Shown: positions 1-8,965 of the stretch, piece by piece
How positions within the stretch are numbered: position 1 is the first letter of the stretch
Layout: every line of letters starts with the position of its first letter
Source: Caldifarciminota bacterium SM23_42
GTDB lineage: Bacteria; Hydrothermota; Tepidihabitantia; SM23-42
Direction: 5' to 3'
Assembly: GCA_001303785.1 (NCBI GenBank)
Contig: LJUJ01000001.1
Location: forward strand, 124,001-188,000
DNA: 64,000 nucleotides
Made by a program: the position numbers and the translations under genes
The notes under the pieces: generated by a model
What the model saw: the letters and a program-made list of their open reading frames with translations, nothing else
What the model was told of the DNA's origin: nothing
The model's database searches: none

Positions 1-519
1 GATGTCATCGTATCCCCATCTGACTGCAAAGTGTAACGGTGTTTCACCGATATTATCCTTGATATCAAGTTCTGCACCTTTCTCGATGAGTAATATTAGG
101 GCTTCGTAGTTATGCTGCCTGGCAGCGTAGTGTAGTGGCGCTCTGCCAAAAGCGTCTTGATCATTCAATGTAGCGCCCTTTGTGATCAGTTTTTCGGCTA
201 TTTCGGCATTCCCAGTATATGCAGCGTAAAGAAGAACACTCTGATTGACGGCGTTCAATGCGTTAACATTGGCATCTTGTGTGATTAGGAATTCTGCTAT
301 TTCTCCTTGACCAGACGCAGCTGCAAGGTGCAAGGGCGTTTGACCAAATTCATCCGGTGCGTTCACCAACTCGCGGTTCTCTTCCACGAGCATTTTGACC
401 GTTTCGATATCCCCTTCCTGAGCAGCATCGTGAATCTCATCTGACGCAGCTATGCTGACACCCAAGCAGATGAATGCTATTGTGAGTGATTTCATGTTCA
501 TCATACTCGATTTTTGCAT
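1..519 (-). CDS. Ankyrin-repeat protein, secreted (3' end outside the window)
   Basis: The reading frame runs leftwards from an ATG at 519 and leaves the window still open (173 codons seen). A strong Shine-Dalgarno (GGGAGGAAG) sits just before the ATG. The N-terminus has a hydrophobic stretch (about residues 10-24) that looks like a signal peptide, followed by at least four ankyrin repeats of about 33 residues with the usual TPLHLAA-type cores (TPLHLAAASG, APLHYAAR, TPLHFAV). Ankyrin repeats are protein-binding scaffolds, so no enzymatic role is implied. The export signal suggests it works in the periplasm or at the envelope. A possible promoter (TTGTTA-N16-TATGTA) lies upstream. No partner can be named from the neighbours. 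Confidence 0.85.
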   Translation of the reverse strand, partial: MQKSSMMNMKSLTIAFICLGVSIAASDEIHDAAQEGDIETVKMLVEENRELVNAPDEFGQTPLHLAAASGQGEIAEFLITQDANVNALNAVNQSVLLYAAYTGNAEIAEKLITKGATLNDQDAFGRAPLHYAARQHNYEALILLIEKGAELDIKDNIGETPLHFAVRWGYDDI

Positions 520-720
520 ATCTTCCTCCCTTTTCATATTCTGATATATTCTAGCAATGGACCTTACATAATGCTCACAGATATTCTAACAAGTGCGTAT
601 TTTCGATTGTCGACGGGTGGAAGGAGATGATCTGGAATCATCTATTTCGGAATTTAGTTAATTAGCTAAATACCGAAATGCTCACAAGAATCACTTCGAA
701 TGGTTATGGTGAACGATGGC
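520..720. other. Intergenic, nothing coding seen
   Basis: AT-rich spacer between the ankyrin gene (transcribed leftwards) and the tRNA-Sec promoter. It holds the promoter and ribosome-binding site of the ankyrin gene near its left end. I see no credible coding frame with a ribosome-binding site on either strand and no strong hairpin-plus-T-tract. Confidence 0.5.
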
Positions 721-748
721 TTGACTTTAGTCGGTTTTTCGTTAGAAT
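721..748 (+). promoter_or_regulatory. Promoter of tRNA-Sec
   Basis: TTGACT (721-726), a 16-bp spacer and TAGAAT (743-748). It matches the promoter pattern found throughout this window. The predicted transcript starts near 755 and would carry about 130 nt of leader before the tRNA. That leader contains a small hairpin (CCCGT/ACGGG), so a longer precursor would have to be trimmed. Confidence 0.6.
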
Positions 749-886
749 CTTAGCAGTTCTCTAATATTCGAATTTTTCCGGTAAATCAGAGATTTGGGAG
801 GATTTTTTATATAGCTAGCCCCGTATTTCTTTGGAACACGGGACGCTGAATTTTTCAACCAAATTATAAATTCGGGAAAAATTCGT

Positions 887-980
887 GGAGGCGGATGGGT
901 GCTGGTGTGCCTGACGGGCTTCAAACCCGGATATCCTTCGAAAGGGGGATGGTAGGTTCGATTCCTACACGCCTCCGCCA
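887..980 (+). tRNA. selC: tRNA-Sec (anticodon TCA)
   Basis: Selenocysteine tRNA that suppresses in-frame UGA. The anticodon loop reads CTTCAAA, giving TCA. Features typical of tRNA-Sec are present: an acceptor arm starting GGAGGCG that pairs with CGCCTCC, a D stem that can form six pairs (GGGTGC with GTGCCT) around a TGGT loop, a long variable arm, a T arm GTAGG-TTCGATT-CCTAC, and an encoded GCCA end. Total length is 94 nt with CCA, as expected for the largest bacterial tRNA. The eighth acceptor pair would be a G-A mismatch. The tRNA lies with selA, selB and selD, so the full Sec pathway is in this window. Confidence 0.95.
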
Positions 981-1057
981 TGCTTGAGACAGAAAATTCC
1001 CTGTGTATGCACACAACCACCTGAGATATGTTATGGATACATTGTGTTGAATGGGGT

Positions 1058-1180
1058 TATGCGGTTATAGATTGTGAGGCCCACCCCGTTGAATAACGGC
1101 TAATGAATATTGATCAAACCTGACCGCATACTCATGCATTGAACGGGGCGGGCCTCGTAGCCGAGAAGGGCAGGCGTCGT
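1058..1180. repeat. Structured GC-rich element with interleaved inverted repeats
   Basis: Two complementary pairs overlap in the order A-B-A'-B': TATGCGGT (1058-1065) pairs with ACCGCATA (1123-1130), and GAGGCCCACCCCGTT (1076-1090) pairs with AACGGGGCGGGCCTC (1142-1156, one mismatch). This is the topology of a pseudoknot. A further small stem (TAGCC/GGCTA) follows. The core GGGGCGGGCCTCGT recurs near 42.7 kb, again next to a small stem. It could be a REP-like element, the terminator region of the 1197-1589 gene, or a structured RNA. Confidence 0.5.
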
Positions 1181-1196
1181 GGCTAGGCGTTCAGGG

Positions 1197-1589
1197 CTAA
1201 CTTTTGTTTTTGTCTCTCAATTTCTTCATAAATGAATGCAACATTTTTTCAATCCCCACACACATATCAAGCCAAGGATTCACGATGTCTTCCTTTACAA
1301 TCTTGAGTTCGAGAAGTTCATATAGCCGGCTTTCTGTCTGGACTGCGCTGCAATACGCTACCTCCAATTTACGGACATAAGTCTCTGCATTTACACGATA
1401 GAAACCTGCGGCGATGTGCGCACTGATATTCCCGGCACAGATTAGGACTTGATCGGCAACGTAACTGGCCGTCGTTTCCCGAGGCATTGATTCTACCTCC
1501 CGATAAATGGAAACGAACAAATCACGCGCCTTCTGCCAGACTCTCAAATCGGTGAAATGTTTAATCGCGCCTGTTGGAGTGGACTCCAC
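1197..1589 (-). CDS. Four-helix-bundle protein (S23/IVS-encoded, Avd-like family)
   Basis: 130 aa with a GTG start at 1589, chosen because AAAGGAGG lies 4 nt before it. The N-terminal pattern (FTDLRVWQKARDL) and the later AGNISAHIAAGF and YVRKLEVAYCSA segments are typical of the four-helix-bundle family known from 23S rRNA intervening sequences and related to the Avd accessory protein of diversity-generating retroelements. Family members are small, basic, oligomeric proteins thought to bind nucleic acid, and their cellular role is unsettled. There is no rRNA and no reverse transcriptase nearby. The gene is bracketed by two structured elements of about 100 nt (1058-1180 and 1693-1794), which suggests that gene and elements may form one unit. 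Confidence 0.8.
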   Translation of the reverse strand: MESTPTGAIKHFTDLRVWQKARDLFVSIYREVESMPRETTASYVADQVLICAGNISAHIAAGFYRVNAETYVRKLEVAYCSAVQTESRLYELLELKIVKEDIVNPWLDMCVGIEKMLHSFMKKLRDKNKS

Positions 1590-1692
1590 AATTCCTCCTT
1601 TCTACTATATATACAAGATTTGCACGGGAAATTACAACCGTTTACATACAGGTAATTATCGCCGCTCATAAGTGCCTTCCTCAAAGAACGCC

Positions 1693-1794
1693 ACTAAGCA
1701 GCGTATTGCCCATAACCGGTGGTATGGACAATTAGGGTAGGTTAACGTGCTAGTTTGATAGTGTTCAAATTGCTTAGTCTACTTTGGGCAATAC
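1693..1794. repeat. Second element with interleaved inverted repeats, upstream of the four-helix-bundle gene
   Basis: Two perfect complementary pairs occur in the order A-B-A'-B': ACTAAGCA (1693-1700) with TGCTTAGT (1771-1778), and GTATTGCCCA (1703-1712) with TGGGCAATAC (1785-1794). The sequence differs from the 1058-1180 element but the topology and overall length (about 100 nt) are the same. It sits between the 3' end of the M48 gene and the 5' end of the 1197-1589 gene, so it could be in the leader of the latter. Confidence 0.45.
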
Positions 1795-1856
1795 TATGTG
1801 TGTCTCCGTGCAATGAATTTGTCGAGCACCAGAATCGAACAAGCGACAACGATACT

Positions 1857-2642
1857 CTAAAGCTGTGCCTTGATAGTTGCGTATTCGCTTTCGTTGTACG
1901 GTAAGTTTGTGCCGCCGACCTTTTGTATCTGCTTGTTGCCGTTGCCTATACGGTCACTCGCGGGTGGATGTGACATTAACAATTTCTCGAAGGTACTAGG
2001 AGGTTTTCCTTCCATCTGTTTGAATTTCTGAAAGATCTGTATCATCCCCTTAGGATTGTAACCCGCATTCTTAGCGTATAGGATACCATAGTTGTCGGCT
2101 TCGTATTCATTCTCGCGGCCGTATCCAAGCAAAATCAAGCCAGTAGCAGCATCCACCAATTGTCGCGCGGTGGCGCTCATCTTATCACCCAGCGCAACTT
2201 CCATGGCAATGCTGTAGCCGTAAACCGCCTGTATCCGTTTAGCCGAATGTCGAGCGACCACGTGACCGACTTCGTGAGCCAGTACTGCTGCCAACTGCGC
2301 TTCATTATCCATTTGTTTCATGAGTCCTTTGTAAATGTAGATGTAACCGCCTGGGCAGGCAAAAGCGTTTATTTCTTCACTGTCGAGTACCTTGAAAGAG
2401 TATTTCACGTCTCGGCGATCACATACGTTGGCGATCTTACGTCCAACATTTGTTACATAGCGTTGGACCTGAGCGTTATTCAGTACTCGTTCTTTGGACT
2501 CAACGTCTTTTACAACTTCCTTACCAATTTCCACTTCGGTTTCGGTTGGGATCAAGACCAAGCTCTTCTTGCCACCAGGGCCAGTTGTCACACAGCTCAA
2601 TATAAGCGCAAGCAATATGGGTACAACTAATAGTTTCTTCAT
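1857..2642 (-). CDS. M48-family zinc metalloprotease, lipoprotein
   Basis: 261 aa. The N-terminus is a lipoprotein signal with lipobox LILSC (Cys17). The zinc-binding HEVGH is at residues 123-127, and the third ligand probably lies in the later ENEYEAD motif, as in M48 peptidases. With no C-terminal TPR domain it resembles short periplasmic LoiP/YcaL-like members rather than full BepA. Such proteins degrade or check outer-membrane proteins. The start is the ATG at 2642. It lies only 5 nt after a TATAAT, so the mRNA is probably leaderless; I see no Shine-Dalgarno. Confidence 0.92.
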   Translation of the reverse strand: MKKLLVVPILLALILSCVTTGPGGKKSLVLIPTETEVEIGKEVVKDVESKERVLNNAQVQRYVTNVGRKIANVCDRRDVKYSFKVLDSEEINAFACPGGYIYIYKGLMKQMDNEAQLAAVLAHEVGHVVARHSAKRIQAVYGYSIAMEVALGDKMSATARQLVDAATGLILLGYGRENEYEADNYGILYAKNAGYNPKGMIQIFQKFKQMEGKPPSTFEKLLMSHPPASDRIGNGNKQIQKVGGTNLPYNESEYATIKAQL

Positions 2643-2647
2643 GTGCG

Positions 2648-2675
2648 ATTATAATCATCAATTAGAGAAAGGCAA
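2648..2675 (-). promoter_or_regulatory. Promoter of the M48 gene (leaderless)
   Basis: TTGCCT (2675-2670), 16-bp spacer, TATAAT (2653-2648), then 5 nt to the ATG at 2642. Confidence 0.6.
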
Positions 2676-2685
2676 GACAAAATAT

Positions 2686-2845
2686 CAAATCCGAAATTCT
2701 AATTTCTAAATTCTAGACAATATCAAAATGCAAAATTGCAAATTCAAAACGGCCATATGATAGCATGGAGTTAGTTTAGAAAATTAGAATTTTGGTCATT
2801 TGTATTTGTTTCGTATTTAGGATTTAGTATTTCGAATTTGGCTCT
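2686..2845. repeat. Dispersed AT-rich intergenic repeat, copy A
   Basis: An imperfect inverted repeat: the left arm contains AATCCGAAATTCTAA and ACAATATCAAAATGCAAA, the right arm ATTTTGGTCATTTG and TTTCGTATTTAGGATTT. Degenerate relatives lie at about 13333, 22240 and 32426, always between genes. There is no coding capacity. Confidence 0.6.
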
Positions 2846-2851
2846 CGTGTG

Positions 2852-4774
2852 TTATCTGTATTTCTGTCCTAAGAGCCTTACGTCTCCTCGTTTGATTGTG
2901 ACACCACGGGTGTCAAAATATATGAGAAGGGGTAGTACAAACTTTCGACTTGCATTAAGCAAATCACGGAATTGGGATACTCTTATTTCTTTGTTTTTTC
3001 TCAGATATTCTACCAGTTTTTGCTCTGCTTCTTTCACATATTTCTGGTGTAAGACAACACCCTCACCGGCATTCACCAGCAATCCTGTATCGAGCATATA
3101 CCGGTGAGCTTTCTTAACGATGTTTTCGGGTCCAAGATTTTTGGCCATAAGTGCGGTGTAGGCTGGTGGTTTGTAACCGGCATCGAGAAATATCTGTTCA
3201 ATCTTCTTGATAGTGGCATCCAAATCTTTGTCCACGACAACTCTATGTTCAAAAAGATTAACTTTGCCATCGGTTGTCAGGCGTACGGTTTTTTCCTGCA
3301 CCATCTTTGTTAGCGTACGGTCTAACAGGATCTTGTCGAGACCACGACTGATGCTCTTCAGTAGTCCAAGCGGCAGCATACCAACACCGGTTGGATGACT
3401 TATATGATATACTTTTAGATTTTCAACTATTTTGTCTTTCAATTTTCTATAATTACTTTTGTGGTAATACAGTTTGCGTTTATCGTCGAGGCATGTAATC
3501 TTACCGCTCTGGGTAAGGGATTGTACCAACGCCTCCACTTCATTCAAAGGTAAGTTGACATCGTGTGCGATTTCTTCAAGCTTCCTGGGTAGGTCGAAAT
3601 TAGACAGTAAATCCTCCTCGACCACGACAATCGGTTCTCCTACCTCCATACGCTGTAAGTGGCTTATCAGTTTTTCGTCAAACCCTCTTGCCTTGGTTGC
3701 TTTTGGCTCGATGATTAGACCACCCCCGATTGTCGTTTGCGGTGAGTATGTTCGTATAACATAGTTGTCGTTTATGTCGCACACTGCTGGAGATTCAAGC
3801 CTGAATTGTACCATGGCTTTCTGTCCTGGCTCGAGTGTTTTTTTGTCAAGCAGCACGACTCGGCCGAATATCTCGTTGGTACCGATATGAATGCGCAGCC
3901 GTGCAAAATTCTTTAGAGGTTTACCCACTGATTTTAACAGATACAGCGATGCATTCAGATATTCAGATGGTTCGAAATAGCCTTGTTGGGCAAGGACATC
4001 ACCTCTATCGATGTCGTCTTTTTCAGCGCCAACCAAGTTTATCGCCGCTCGGAAACCAGTCCCTACTTCGTCGACTTTTTGATTGTGGACTTCAATACCC
4101 CGGACTTTGACACTTTTCTTCTCGGGTAGCAATTCGAGAGTATCGCCGGTTTTTATTCTGCCGGAAAGCACGGTTCCGGCGACTACGGTACCGAAGCCTT
4201 TTATAACAAATCGCCGATCGATAGGCATTCTGAAGATACCACGATCTATTTTTGCTTCGGTTTGGGCGATCAGTTCGTCAAGTACCTTTCTGAGTTCTTC
4301 TATCCCGTCTTTGGTGACATTTGATACGGTAATTATCGGAGCGTCCTGGAGGAATGAACCGGTCAAGACATTTTTCACATCTTCTGTAACGATATCTAGC
4401 ATCTCAGGTTCGACCAAGTCCTTCTTAGTTATTGTTATAACCCCTTTCTTGATACCTAGGAGTTTGAGAATTTCTAAATGTTCATAGGTCTGGGGCATAA
4501 CACCGTCATCTGCGGCTATTACAAGAATGACAAAGTCGATTGTCGAAGCGCCAGCCACCATATGACGCACGAATTTCTCATGACCAGGCACGTCAATGAT
4601 CGTTACATCTTCACTATAGAAGACGAACCCGAGGTCAGTGGTCATGCCGCGTTCTTTTTCTTCCTTGAGACGATCTGGGTCGACGTCGGTGAGCGCCTTG
4701 ATCAAGGCGCTCTTGCCGTGGTCAATATGCCCTGCGGTGCCGATAACTATGTGTTTTTTCGAAACACTGGTCAT
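2852..4774 (-). CDS. selB: Selenocysteine-specific elongation factor SelB
   Basis: 640 aa. SelB delivers Sec-tRNA to the ribosome at UGA codons that carry a SECIS hairpin. The N-terminal EF-Tu-like GTPase shows G1 [11 protein letters not shown] (residues 12-22), G3 DVPGHEKF and G4 TKKD, followed by beta-barrel domains ([18 protein letters not shown] is the usual SelB/EF-Tu domain 2 start). The C-terminal part (about 380-640) matches the winged-helix repeats that bind SECIS RNA. Length is normal for the family. It lies 173 nt downstream of selA, so co-transcription is likely. A small hairpin (4792-4809) sits just before the start codon. Confidence 0.97.
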   Translation of the reverse strand: MTSVSKKHIVIGTAGHIDHGKSALIKALTDVDPDRLKEEKERGMTTDLGFVFYSEDVTIIDVPGHEKFVRHMVAGASTIDFVILVIAADDGVMPQTYEHLEILKLLGIKKGVITITKKDLVEPEMLDIVTEDVKNVLTGSFLQDAPIITVSNVTKDGIEELRKVLDELIAQTEAKIDRGIFRMPIDRRFVIKGFGTVVAGTVLSGRIKTGDTLELLPEKKSVKVRGIEVHNQKVDEVGTGFRAAINLVGAEKDDIDRGDVLAQQGYFEPSEYLNASLYLLKSVGKPLKNFARLRIHIGTNEIFGRVVLLDKKTLEPGQKAMVQFRLESPAVCDINDNYVIRTYSPQTTIGGGLIIEPKATKARGFDEKLISHLQRMEVGEPIVVVEEDLLSNFDLPRKLEEIAHDVNLPLNEVEALVQSLTQSGKITCLDDKRKLYYHKSNYRKLKDKIVENLKVYHISHPTGVGMLPLGLLKSISRGLDKILLDRTLTKMVQEKTVRLTTDGKVNLFEHRVVVDKDLDATIKKIEQIFLDAGYKPPAYTALMAKNLGPENIVKKAHRYMLDTGLLVNAGEGVVLHQKYVKEAEQKLVEYLRKNKEIRVSQFRDLLNASRKFVLPLLIYFDTRGVTIKRGDVRLLGQKYR

Positions 4775-4791
4775 GGTTAGGGTTAAACGGT

Positions 4792-4809
4792 GACGATGCC
4801 TGTATCGTC
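4792..4809 (-). promoter_or_regulatory. Hairpin in the selB leader
   Basis: Perfect 6-bp stem GACGAT/ATCGTC with a 6-nt loop, ending 17 nt before the selB ATG. In E. coli a SECIS-like element upstream of selA has been reported to allow SelB-dependent feedback; whether this hairpin does the same here is inference. An outer 8-bp inverted repeat (CGGTTACG/CGTAACCG) lies at 4822-4879. Confidence 0.3.
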
Positions 4810-4947
4810 TGTCGTAGACCGGTTACGTATGACCATAAGAAAAACGTGACCTCCAGACGAAACAGGCTGCGTAACCGCTAAACGTAAGACGTTGCCTAAG
4901 TAGTTGGACCAGAGGAAGAGTTTCTTAACCATAAATATGTTACGTTG

Positions 4948-6339
4948 TTAAGCTGACTTTAGAATGGTCTTGAAGGCTTCGAGTATAGTTCTCTCCTCGC
5001 CTTTGAGTACGGTGCGGAAGTCAAGGAGGAGGGTATCATCGGCGACCCTGCCGAAGACGGGTTTCCTACAAAGACGGAGCGCTCTGGCAATTTTCTGAGC
5101 CTGGATGGTCTTTGCTTTAACGACAACCACATAGGTGGGAATTCGCTCGGTACTCAAGGAACCGCCGCCAATTTCACTGAAATCGGACCGGACGGTGATT
5201 TCTAGTTGTCCCTGGAATTCTGCTCTCAACGCTCGCGCGCATCGGTTTGCGTGATTCTTGATTTCATTTAATGGTTTAAGCAAAATGCCGAAAACGCCGT
5301 GATTTCTAATGAATGTTTCCTCGGTTACAAGAAACAGTTGAAGCGTGGCTTCGAGTACTGCATTGGTCAATTTGTCACAACGAAATGCCCGAGTTAACGG
5401 ATTTTTCTTGATTCTTTCGATATACACCTTCCTGCCAACAATGATGCCGCATTGAGGGCCGCCAATCAACTTATCGCCGCTGAAGCAAGCTAGATCAGCA
5501 CCAGTGACTATGCTGTCTTGTACCATGGGCTCTTTGGGCAGACCGTACTTGGATAGATCAATCAATGCACCGCTACCGAGGTCATCAATTACTGGGATGT
5601 CATGCTTTTTACCAAGTTGTACAAGCTCATCTAGCGGGACTTCTTTGGTGAACCCGACGATGCGGTAATTGGATTGATGCACACGCAGTAGTGCGCCGGT
5701 TTGCTCATTTATGGCATTCTCGTAATCCCTGAGGTGCGTGCGATTCGTGGTTCCCACCTCATGCATGATTGCCCCACTTTGAGCCATAATTTCCGGAATC
5801 CGGAAAGCACCACCAATTTCGACAAGCTGACCCCTTGAGACAACGACCTCTTTACCCTTGGCCATTGCGTTGAGTACGAGCATGGTTGCTGCGGCATTGT
5901 TATTGACTACAATTCCGGACTCTGCACCAGTTAGTATCTGCAACAATCGGCTAATCTTCTTGTAGCGGTCTGCTCGCTTACCCTCTTCATCGATTTGTAA
6001 GCGCGAGTAACCGATGGATACGTCGTGTGCAATTTTGGCGATATTCTTGCTGAACGGAGCACGGCCGAGACCGGTATGAAGCACTACGCCCAGGGCATTC
6101 ACTGCGTAACAGAAATAAGGGCTGATAAGGTCTTTTAGTTCATCGAGTATGTTTTGCTTTAGATGTGTCAAATCGAGTCTTTCGCCGGCTTTTACACTTT
6201 CTCGAAAAGCATCTATGTTGTCACGCACAACGGTTGTTACGTGTGTGTGTTGGAGTATGTCGAGACACTCCTTGAGTTCAGGCCAGTTGAGTATTTTATC
6301 AACTGACGGTATATTTCTGAGAATTTCCTCAGTTTTCAT
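4948..6339 (-). CDS. selA: L-seryl-tRNA(Sec) selenium transferase SelA
   Basis: 463 aa from the ATG at 6339, the same length as E. coli SelA. SelA is a PLP enzyme that converts seryl-tRNA(Sec) to selenocysteinyl-tRNA(Sec) with selenophosphate. The PLP lysine lies in SGDKLIGGPQ (Lys290), and the preceding DDLGSGALIDLSKYGLP block is typical. The start is debatable. A TTG at 6357 overlaps the -10 box and is ruled out. A GTG at 6351 is 5 nt after the -10 and could be a leaderless start (467 aa). The ATG has GAAGG almost touching it. selB follows on the same strand. Confidence 0.97.
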   Translation of the reverse strand: MKTEEILRNIPSVDKILNWPELKECLDILQHTHVTTVVRDNIDAFRESVKAGERLDLTHLKQNILDELKDLISPYFCYAVNALGVVLHTGLGRAPFSKNIAKIAHDVSIGYSRLQIDEEGKRADRYKKISRLLQILTGAESGIVVNNNAAATMLVLNAMAKGKEVVVSRGQLVEIGGAFRIPEIMAQSGAIMHEVGTTNRTHLRDYENAINEQTGALLRVHQSNYRIVGFTKEVPLDELVQLGKKHDIPVIDDLGSGALIDLSKYGLPKEPMVQDSIVTGADLACFSGDKLIGGPQCGIIVGRKVYIERIKKNPLTRAFRCDKLTNAVLEATLQLFLVTEETFIRNHGVFGILLKPLNEIKNHANRCARALRAEFQGQLEITVRSDFSEIGGGSLSTERIPTYVVVVKAKTIQAQKIARALRLCRKPVFGRVADDTLLLDFRTVLKGEERTILEAFKTILKSA

Positions 6340-6356
6340 GCCTTCTTTCACGCACA

Positions 6357-6384
6357 ATTATAGTCATGTGACTGTATATGTCAA
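6357..6384 (-). promoter_or_regulatory. Promoter of selA
   Basis: TTGACA (6384-6379), 16-bp spacer, TATAAT (6362-6357). The -35 box overlaps the end of the T-tract of the terminator at 6382-6417, so the upstream operon stops exactly where the selA promoter begins. Confidence 0.75.
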
Positions 6385-6417
6385 CAAAAGGTGCCTACTG
6401 ACCAACGAGCAGACACC
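6382..6417 (-). terminator. Rho-independent terminator after the DCCP/ABC operon
   Basis: On the minus strand a 10-bp stem (GGTGTCTGCT with AGTAGGCACC, two G-U pairs) with an 8-nt loop is followed by TTTTGTTG. It lies just after the outer-membrane protein gene and just before the selA promoter. Confidence 0.65.
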
Positions 6418-6428
6418 GCGATATATCA

Positions 6429-7277
6429 CTATTTTGGCACGTACCACAGATCCAAGCCGATTTTCCACGTGAAGTTGCTGCTGCCTTTGTTGATTGCTTC
6501 TATGGGGATTATGACTTTCGGTCTGATGCTGAGACAGGGTGTCGGTTTCGCAACGATGCCCGGCGAAACGGTTAGGCGGCGTTTTTGACTATTCTCGATA
6601 TCGTTCCCGTCTTCATCTTTGCTCTTGAAGGTTTCAACCCAAGTGAAATTAAGAAATGCTTTGATTGTCGGATTGAAGACGTATTCAGGTTTGAAAATGA
6701 CTTCGATATCGTCGCCAACATTGATATCTCCAGTTGCCACTTCTTTTGTGCCGTTCAGCCAGTAGCCAGCTTTCAAATGTAGAAGTACAGGTTTTAAGGT
6801 ATGCATGTAAAGAGCGCCTAGTGCAAAGTCTATGGTTCTGTCATCGAGTACAATGTCTGCGTCTTCACTCGCAGTTGGTATTCGAACTGCTGCCACACCC
6901 GTAAGATAGGGGGTACTCTTCCCACCCAAGACGTTGTACCGCGTTTTCAACCATACATCCTGCGAACCAAAGGAACTCAGAGTATCCCTGCTTTTATACA
7001 TGACAGGGATATGAACCATGACCTCCCATTTGTTCATGGGTGCGTAGCCGAGCATGAAATGCGAGTTGATGACCGTGGTTTGGTTGTCGTTCGCTATTTC
7101 TATCCATTCTTCATCGGCCCAGTTGTAACTCTTGTCAGTTTTCGAGTAGCCTAGGCCGACCATGAATATGGGTTTGCCTTTTTGAGCTGTTTTGGGGCCA
7201 CGCCAGAGCAATGGACCAGCTTGGGCTGTGTTTGCTATCAACAAGATAGCCACTGCAACGTAGAGCAGCTTTTTCAT
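6429..7277 (-). CDS. Outer-membrane beta-barrel protein (putative channel)
   Basis: 282 aa. It has a cleavable signal peptide (MKKLLYVAVAILLIANTAQA, cut near residue 20) followed by alternating hydrophobic and polar strands (MVGLGYSKTDKSY, HFMLGYAPMNKWEVMVHIPV, VSPGIVAKP) and an aromatic-rich C-terminus ending WKIGLDLWYVPK, all as in outer-membrane barrels. It resembles the uncharacterised transporter-like family related to MetA of phenol pathways, but I cannot fix the family. AAAGGAG precedes the ATG. It lies 69 nt after the ABC ATPase gene and before a terminator, so it is probably the last gene of that operon and could be the outer-membrane entry route for its substrate. Confidence 0.75.
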   Translation of the reverse strand: MKKLLYVAVAILLIANTAQAGPLLWRGPKTAQKGKPIFMVGLGYSKTDKSYNWADEEWIEIANDNQTTVINSHFMLGYAPMNKWEVMVHIPVMYKSRDTLSSFGSQDVWLKTRYNVLGGKSTPYLTGVAAVRIPTASEDADIVLDDRTIDFALGALYMHTLKPVLLHLKAGYWLNGTKEVATGDINVGDDIEVIFKPEYVFNPTIKAFLNFTWVETFKSKDEDGNDIENSQKRRLTVSPGIVAKPTPCLSIRPKVIIPIEAINKGSSNFTWKIGLDLWYVPK

Positions 7278-7346
7278 AGGGGTTCTCCTTTCAATACCTG
7301 CCTAAATACTCGAAACAGCTAGCTGGCAGATATCTCCTTTTCAGCA

Positions 7347-8114
7347 TCATTTTCTGTTTGTGGTCAATATCCTTTCGAGAATCTCTCTTATACCGATATG
7401 AAGATCCAGGAATTTTTTCGAACGTCGATCTCGTGGTCTCGGTATATTAACTGTAATTGCTTCTATAATATTGCCAGGTCGATCCCGCATCACGAGAATA
7501 CGTGAGGCAAGGAACAGTGCCTCGTCAATATTATGAGTTACAAAGACAACCGTTTTCTTTTGATCCTGCCATAATGCGAGTAATTCCTCTTGTAATCGGT
7601 GACGAGTACGTTCATCGAGCGCGCCAAACGGTTCATCAAGCAGTAAGAGCTTAGGGTTATACGCAAGTGCCCGAGCAATGGCTACTCTTTGCTGCATACC
7701 ACCCGATAGCTCATACGGATAAGCTTTTTCAAAACCCTTGAGGCCAACCAGATTGATGTAGTATTGCGCTTCTTTGTAGCGGTTCTTTCTTGATATATGT
7801 TTCATTTCCAAACTGAAGCCGATGTTATTGATGACGTTTCGCCATGGGAAAAGCGAGTACTGTTGAAAGACAAGGGTAGCATCGTTGTTGAGACCTTCAA
7901 TGATTCGATTATCGATGCTGATAGTACCGGCGCTCGGTTTATCCAACCCCGCGATGAGCCTGAGGAGTGTGGTTTTGCCACAGCCAGTGGGTCCTACGAT
8001 GCATAAGAATTCACCTTCTTCGCAATGGAAAGATAGGTCTGATATGGCCGTGATTTCTTCTTTGTGTTCGCCGACAAAGGTTTTCCGGATGCCGTCCACT
8101 TTTAAAAAAACCAT
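7347..8114 (-). CDS. ABC transporter ATP-binding protein (nitrate/sulfonate/taurine type)
   Basis: 255 aa. Walker [10 protein letters not shown], signature LSGGMQQR and Walker [13 protein letters not shown] are intact, and length and sequence fit the SsuB/TauB/NrtD group that powers import of small anions or organosulfur compounds. The ATG at 8114 is preferred over the TTG at 8117: GGAG lies 5 nt before it, and it shares one base with the stop of the permease gene (TGATG). Part of the operon 12390-6429. The substrate cannot be told from sequence. Confidence 0.93.
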   Translation of the reverse strand: MVFLKVDGIRKTFVGEHKEEITAISDLSFHCEEGEFLCIVGPTGCGKTTLLRLIAGLDKPSAGTISIDNRIIEGLNNDATLVFQQYSLFPWRNVINNIGFSLEMKHISRKNRYKEAQYYINLVGLKGFEKAYPYELSGGMQQRVAIARALAYNPKLLLLDEPFGALDERTRHRLQEELLALWQDQKKTVVFVTHNIDEALFLASRILVMRDRPGNIIEAITVNIPRPRDRRSKKFLDLHIGIREILERILTTNRK

Positions 8115-8965
8115 CAACGCTCCTTGGCTTGCCAGAACGATGTCTGGTCGGCGATCAGCTTTACGACGTAACTGAGCATGGCGCCGACTGCACCGATGAG
8201 CATCATGCCAGCGATCAGAATATCCATCTCAGCCAATTCGTAGGAGAACATTATTAGATAACCGATACCGGCATCGCTACCGGGAAGCATTTCTGCGGCA
8301 ATGATAACCATCCAGGATACTCCGAGTCCGATTCTTAATCCCGTGAGAATGGCGGGCAAAGCTGAAGGCACGATGACTTTCCTGAATAGTTGGTTCTTAT
8401 CAGCGCCCAGAAGCAGAGCGGATTCAATGAGGATATTTTTAACTGATTTCACCCCGTGCACAGTGTTCAAGAACACTGGAAAGAAACCACCGTAGAATAT
8501 AACAAAGAGCATACCAAGTTGAATATGCCCGAAGATGCTCGTGGTGTAGCGGACGCCAAATATTTCCGCAACAGTGTAGGTTTTAAATATCACCAGCGCA
8601 AATGGAATCCAAGCAATTGGGCAGAGGGGTCTGAGAATTTCGATTATCGGACTGAAGAGCCTGTGAACGAGCACATAGCGGCCAACTAATAGTCCCAAGG
8701 GAATTCCAATCAGCATCGCGAGTATGAAACCAAGGATCACCCTGGATGCACTGATCACAATGTGACGTAGGTAACTTCCCGTGTTCAATAGATCCGTGAA
8801 GGGATGGGCGAGTCTATCGATTACGGCTTCGACTTTCGGGAGAAGCGCGGGATTGTCAAGGCGCACGGCAAAGAATTCCCATATGACGACGATGATAATT
8901 GGTATGATCAGTGCAAGGACTATTGTGTTGGTCAGTTTAATACCACTTCTCCAGTTTAAGTTCAT
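8114..8965 (-). CDS. ABC transporter permease (SsuC/TauC-like)
   Basis: 283 aa with about six membrane segments; the region around [24 protein letters not shown] is the EAA loop that contacts the ATPase. The ATG at 8965 was chosen because AGAAAGG lies 7 nt before it. The gene therefore overlaps the end of the binding-protein gene by 29 nt in another frame, which points to translational coupling. It forms an importer with the ATPase downstream and the lipoprotein upstream. Confidence 0.93.
   Translation of the reverse strand: MNLNWRSGIKLTNTIVLALIIPIIIVVIWEFFAVRLDNPALLPKVEAVIDRLAHPFTDLLNTGSYLRHIVISASRVILGFILAMLIGIPLGLLVGRYVLVHRLFSPIIEILRPLCPIAWIPFALVIFKTYTVAEIFGVRYTTSIFGHIQLGMLFVIFYGGFFPVFLNTVHGVKSVKNILIESALLLGADKNQLFRKVIVPSALPAILTGLRIGLGVSWMVIIAAEMLPGSDAGIGYLIMFSYELAEMDILIAGMMLIGAVGAMLSYVVKLIADQTSFWQAKER

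Noticed and set aside
1197-1589. Diversity-generating retroelement suggested by the Avd-like gene
   Set aside because: No reverse transcriptase and no template/variable repeat pair are present nearby, so only the four-helix-bundle family is claimed.
1810-1856. tRNA-like 3' end on the minus strand (TTCGATTC stretch)
   Set aside because: The presumed T stem does not pair and no cloverleaf can be built, so it is a chance match.
4083-4487. 134-aa open frame on the plus strand opposite selB
   Set aside because: It lies wholly inside selB on the other strand, has no ribosome-binding site, and its composition is that of an antisense shadow. The same applies to the many other antisense frames inside recognised genes.
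6340-6357. TTG start for SelA at 6357
   Set aside because: The codon overlaps the TATAAT box of the selA promoter, so it would not be in the mRNA.
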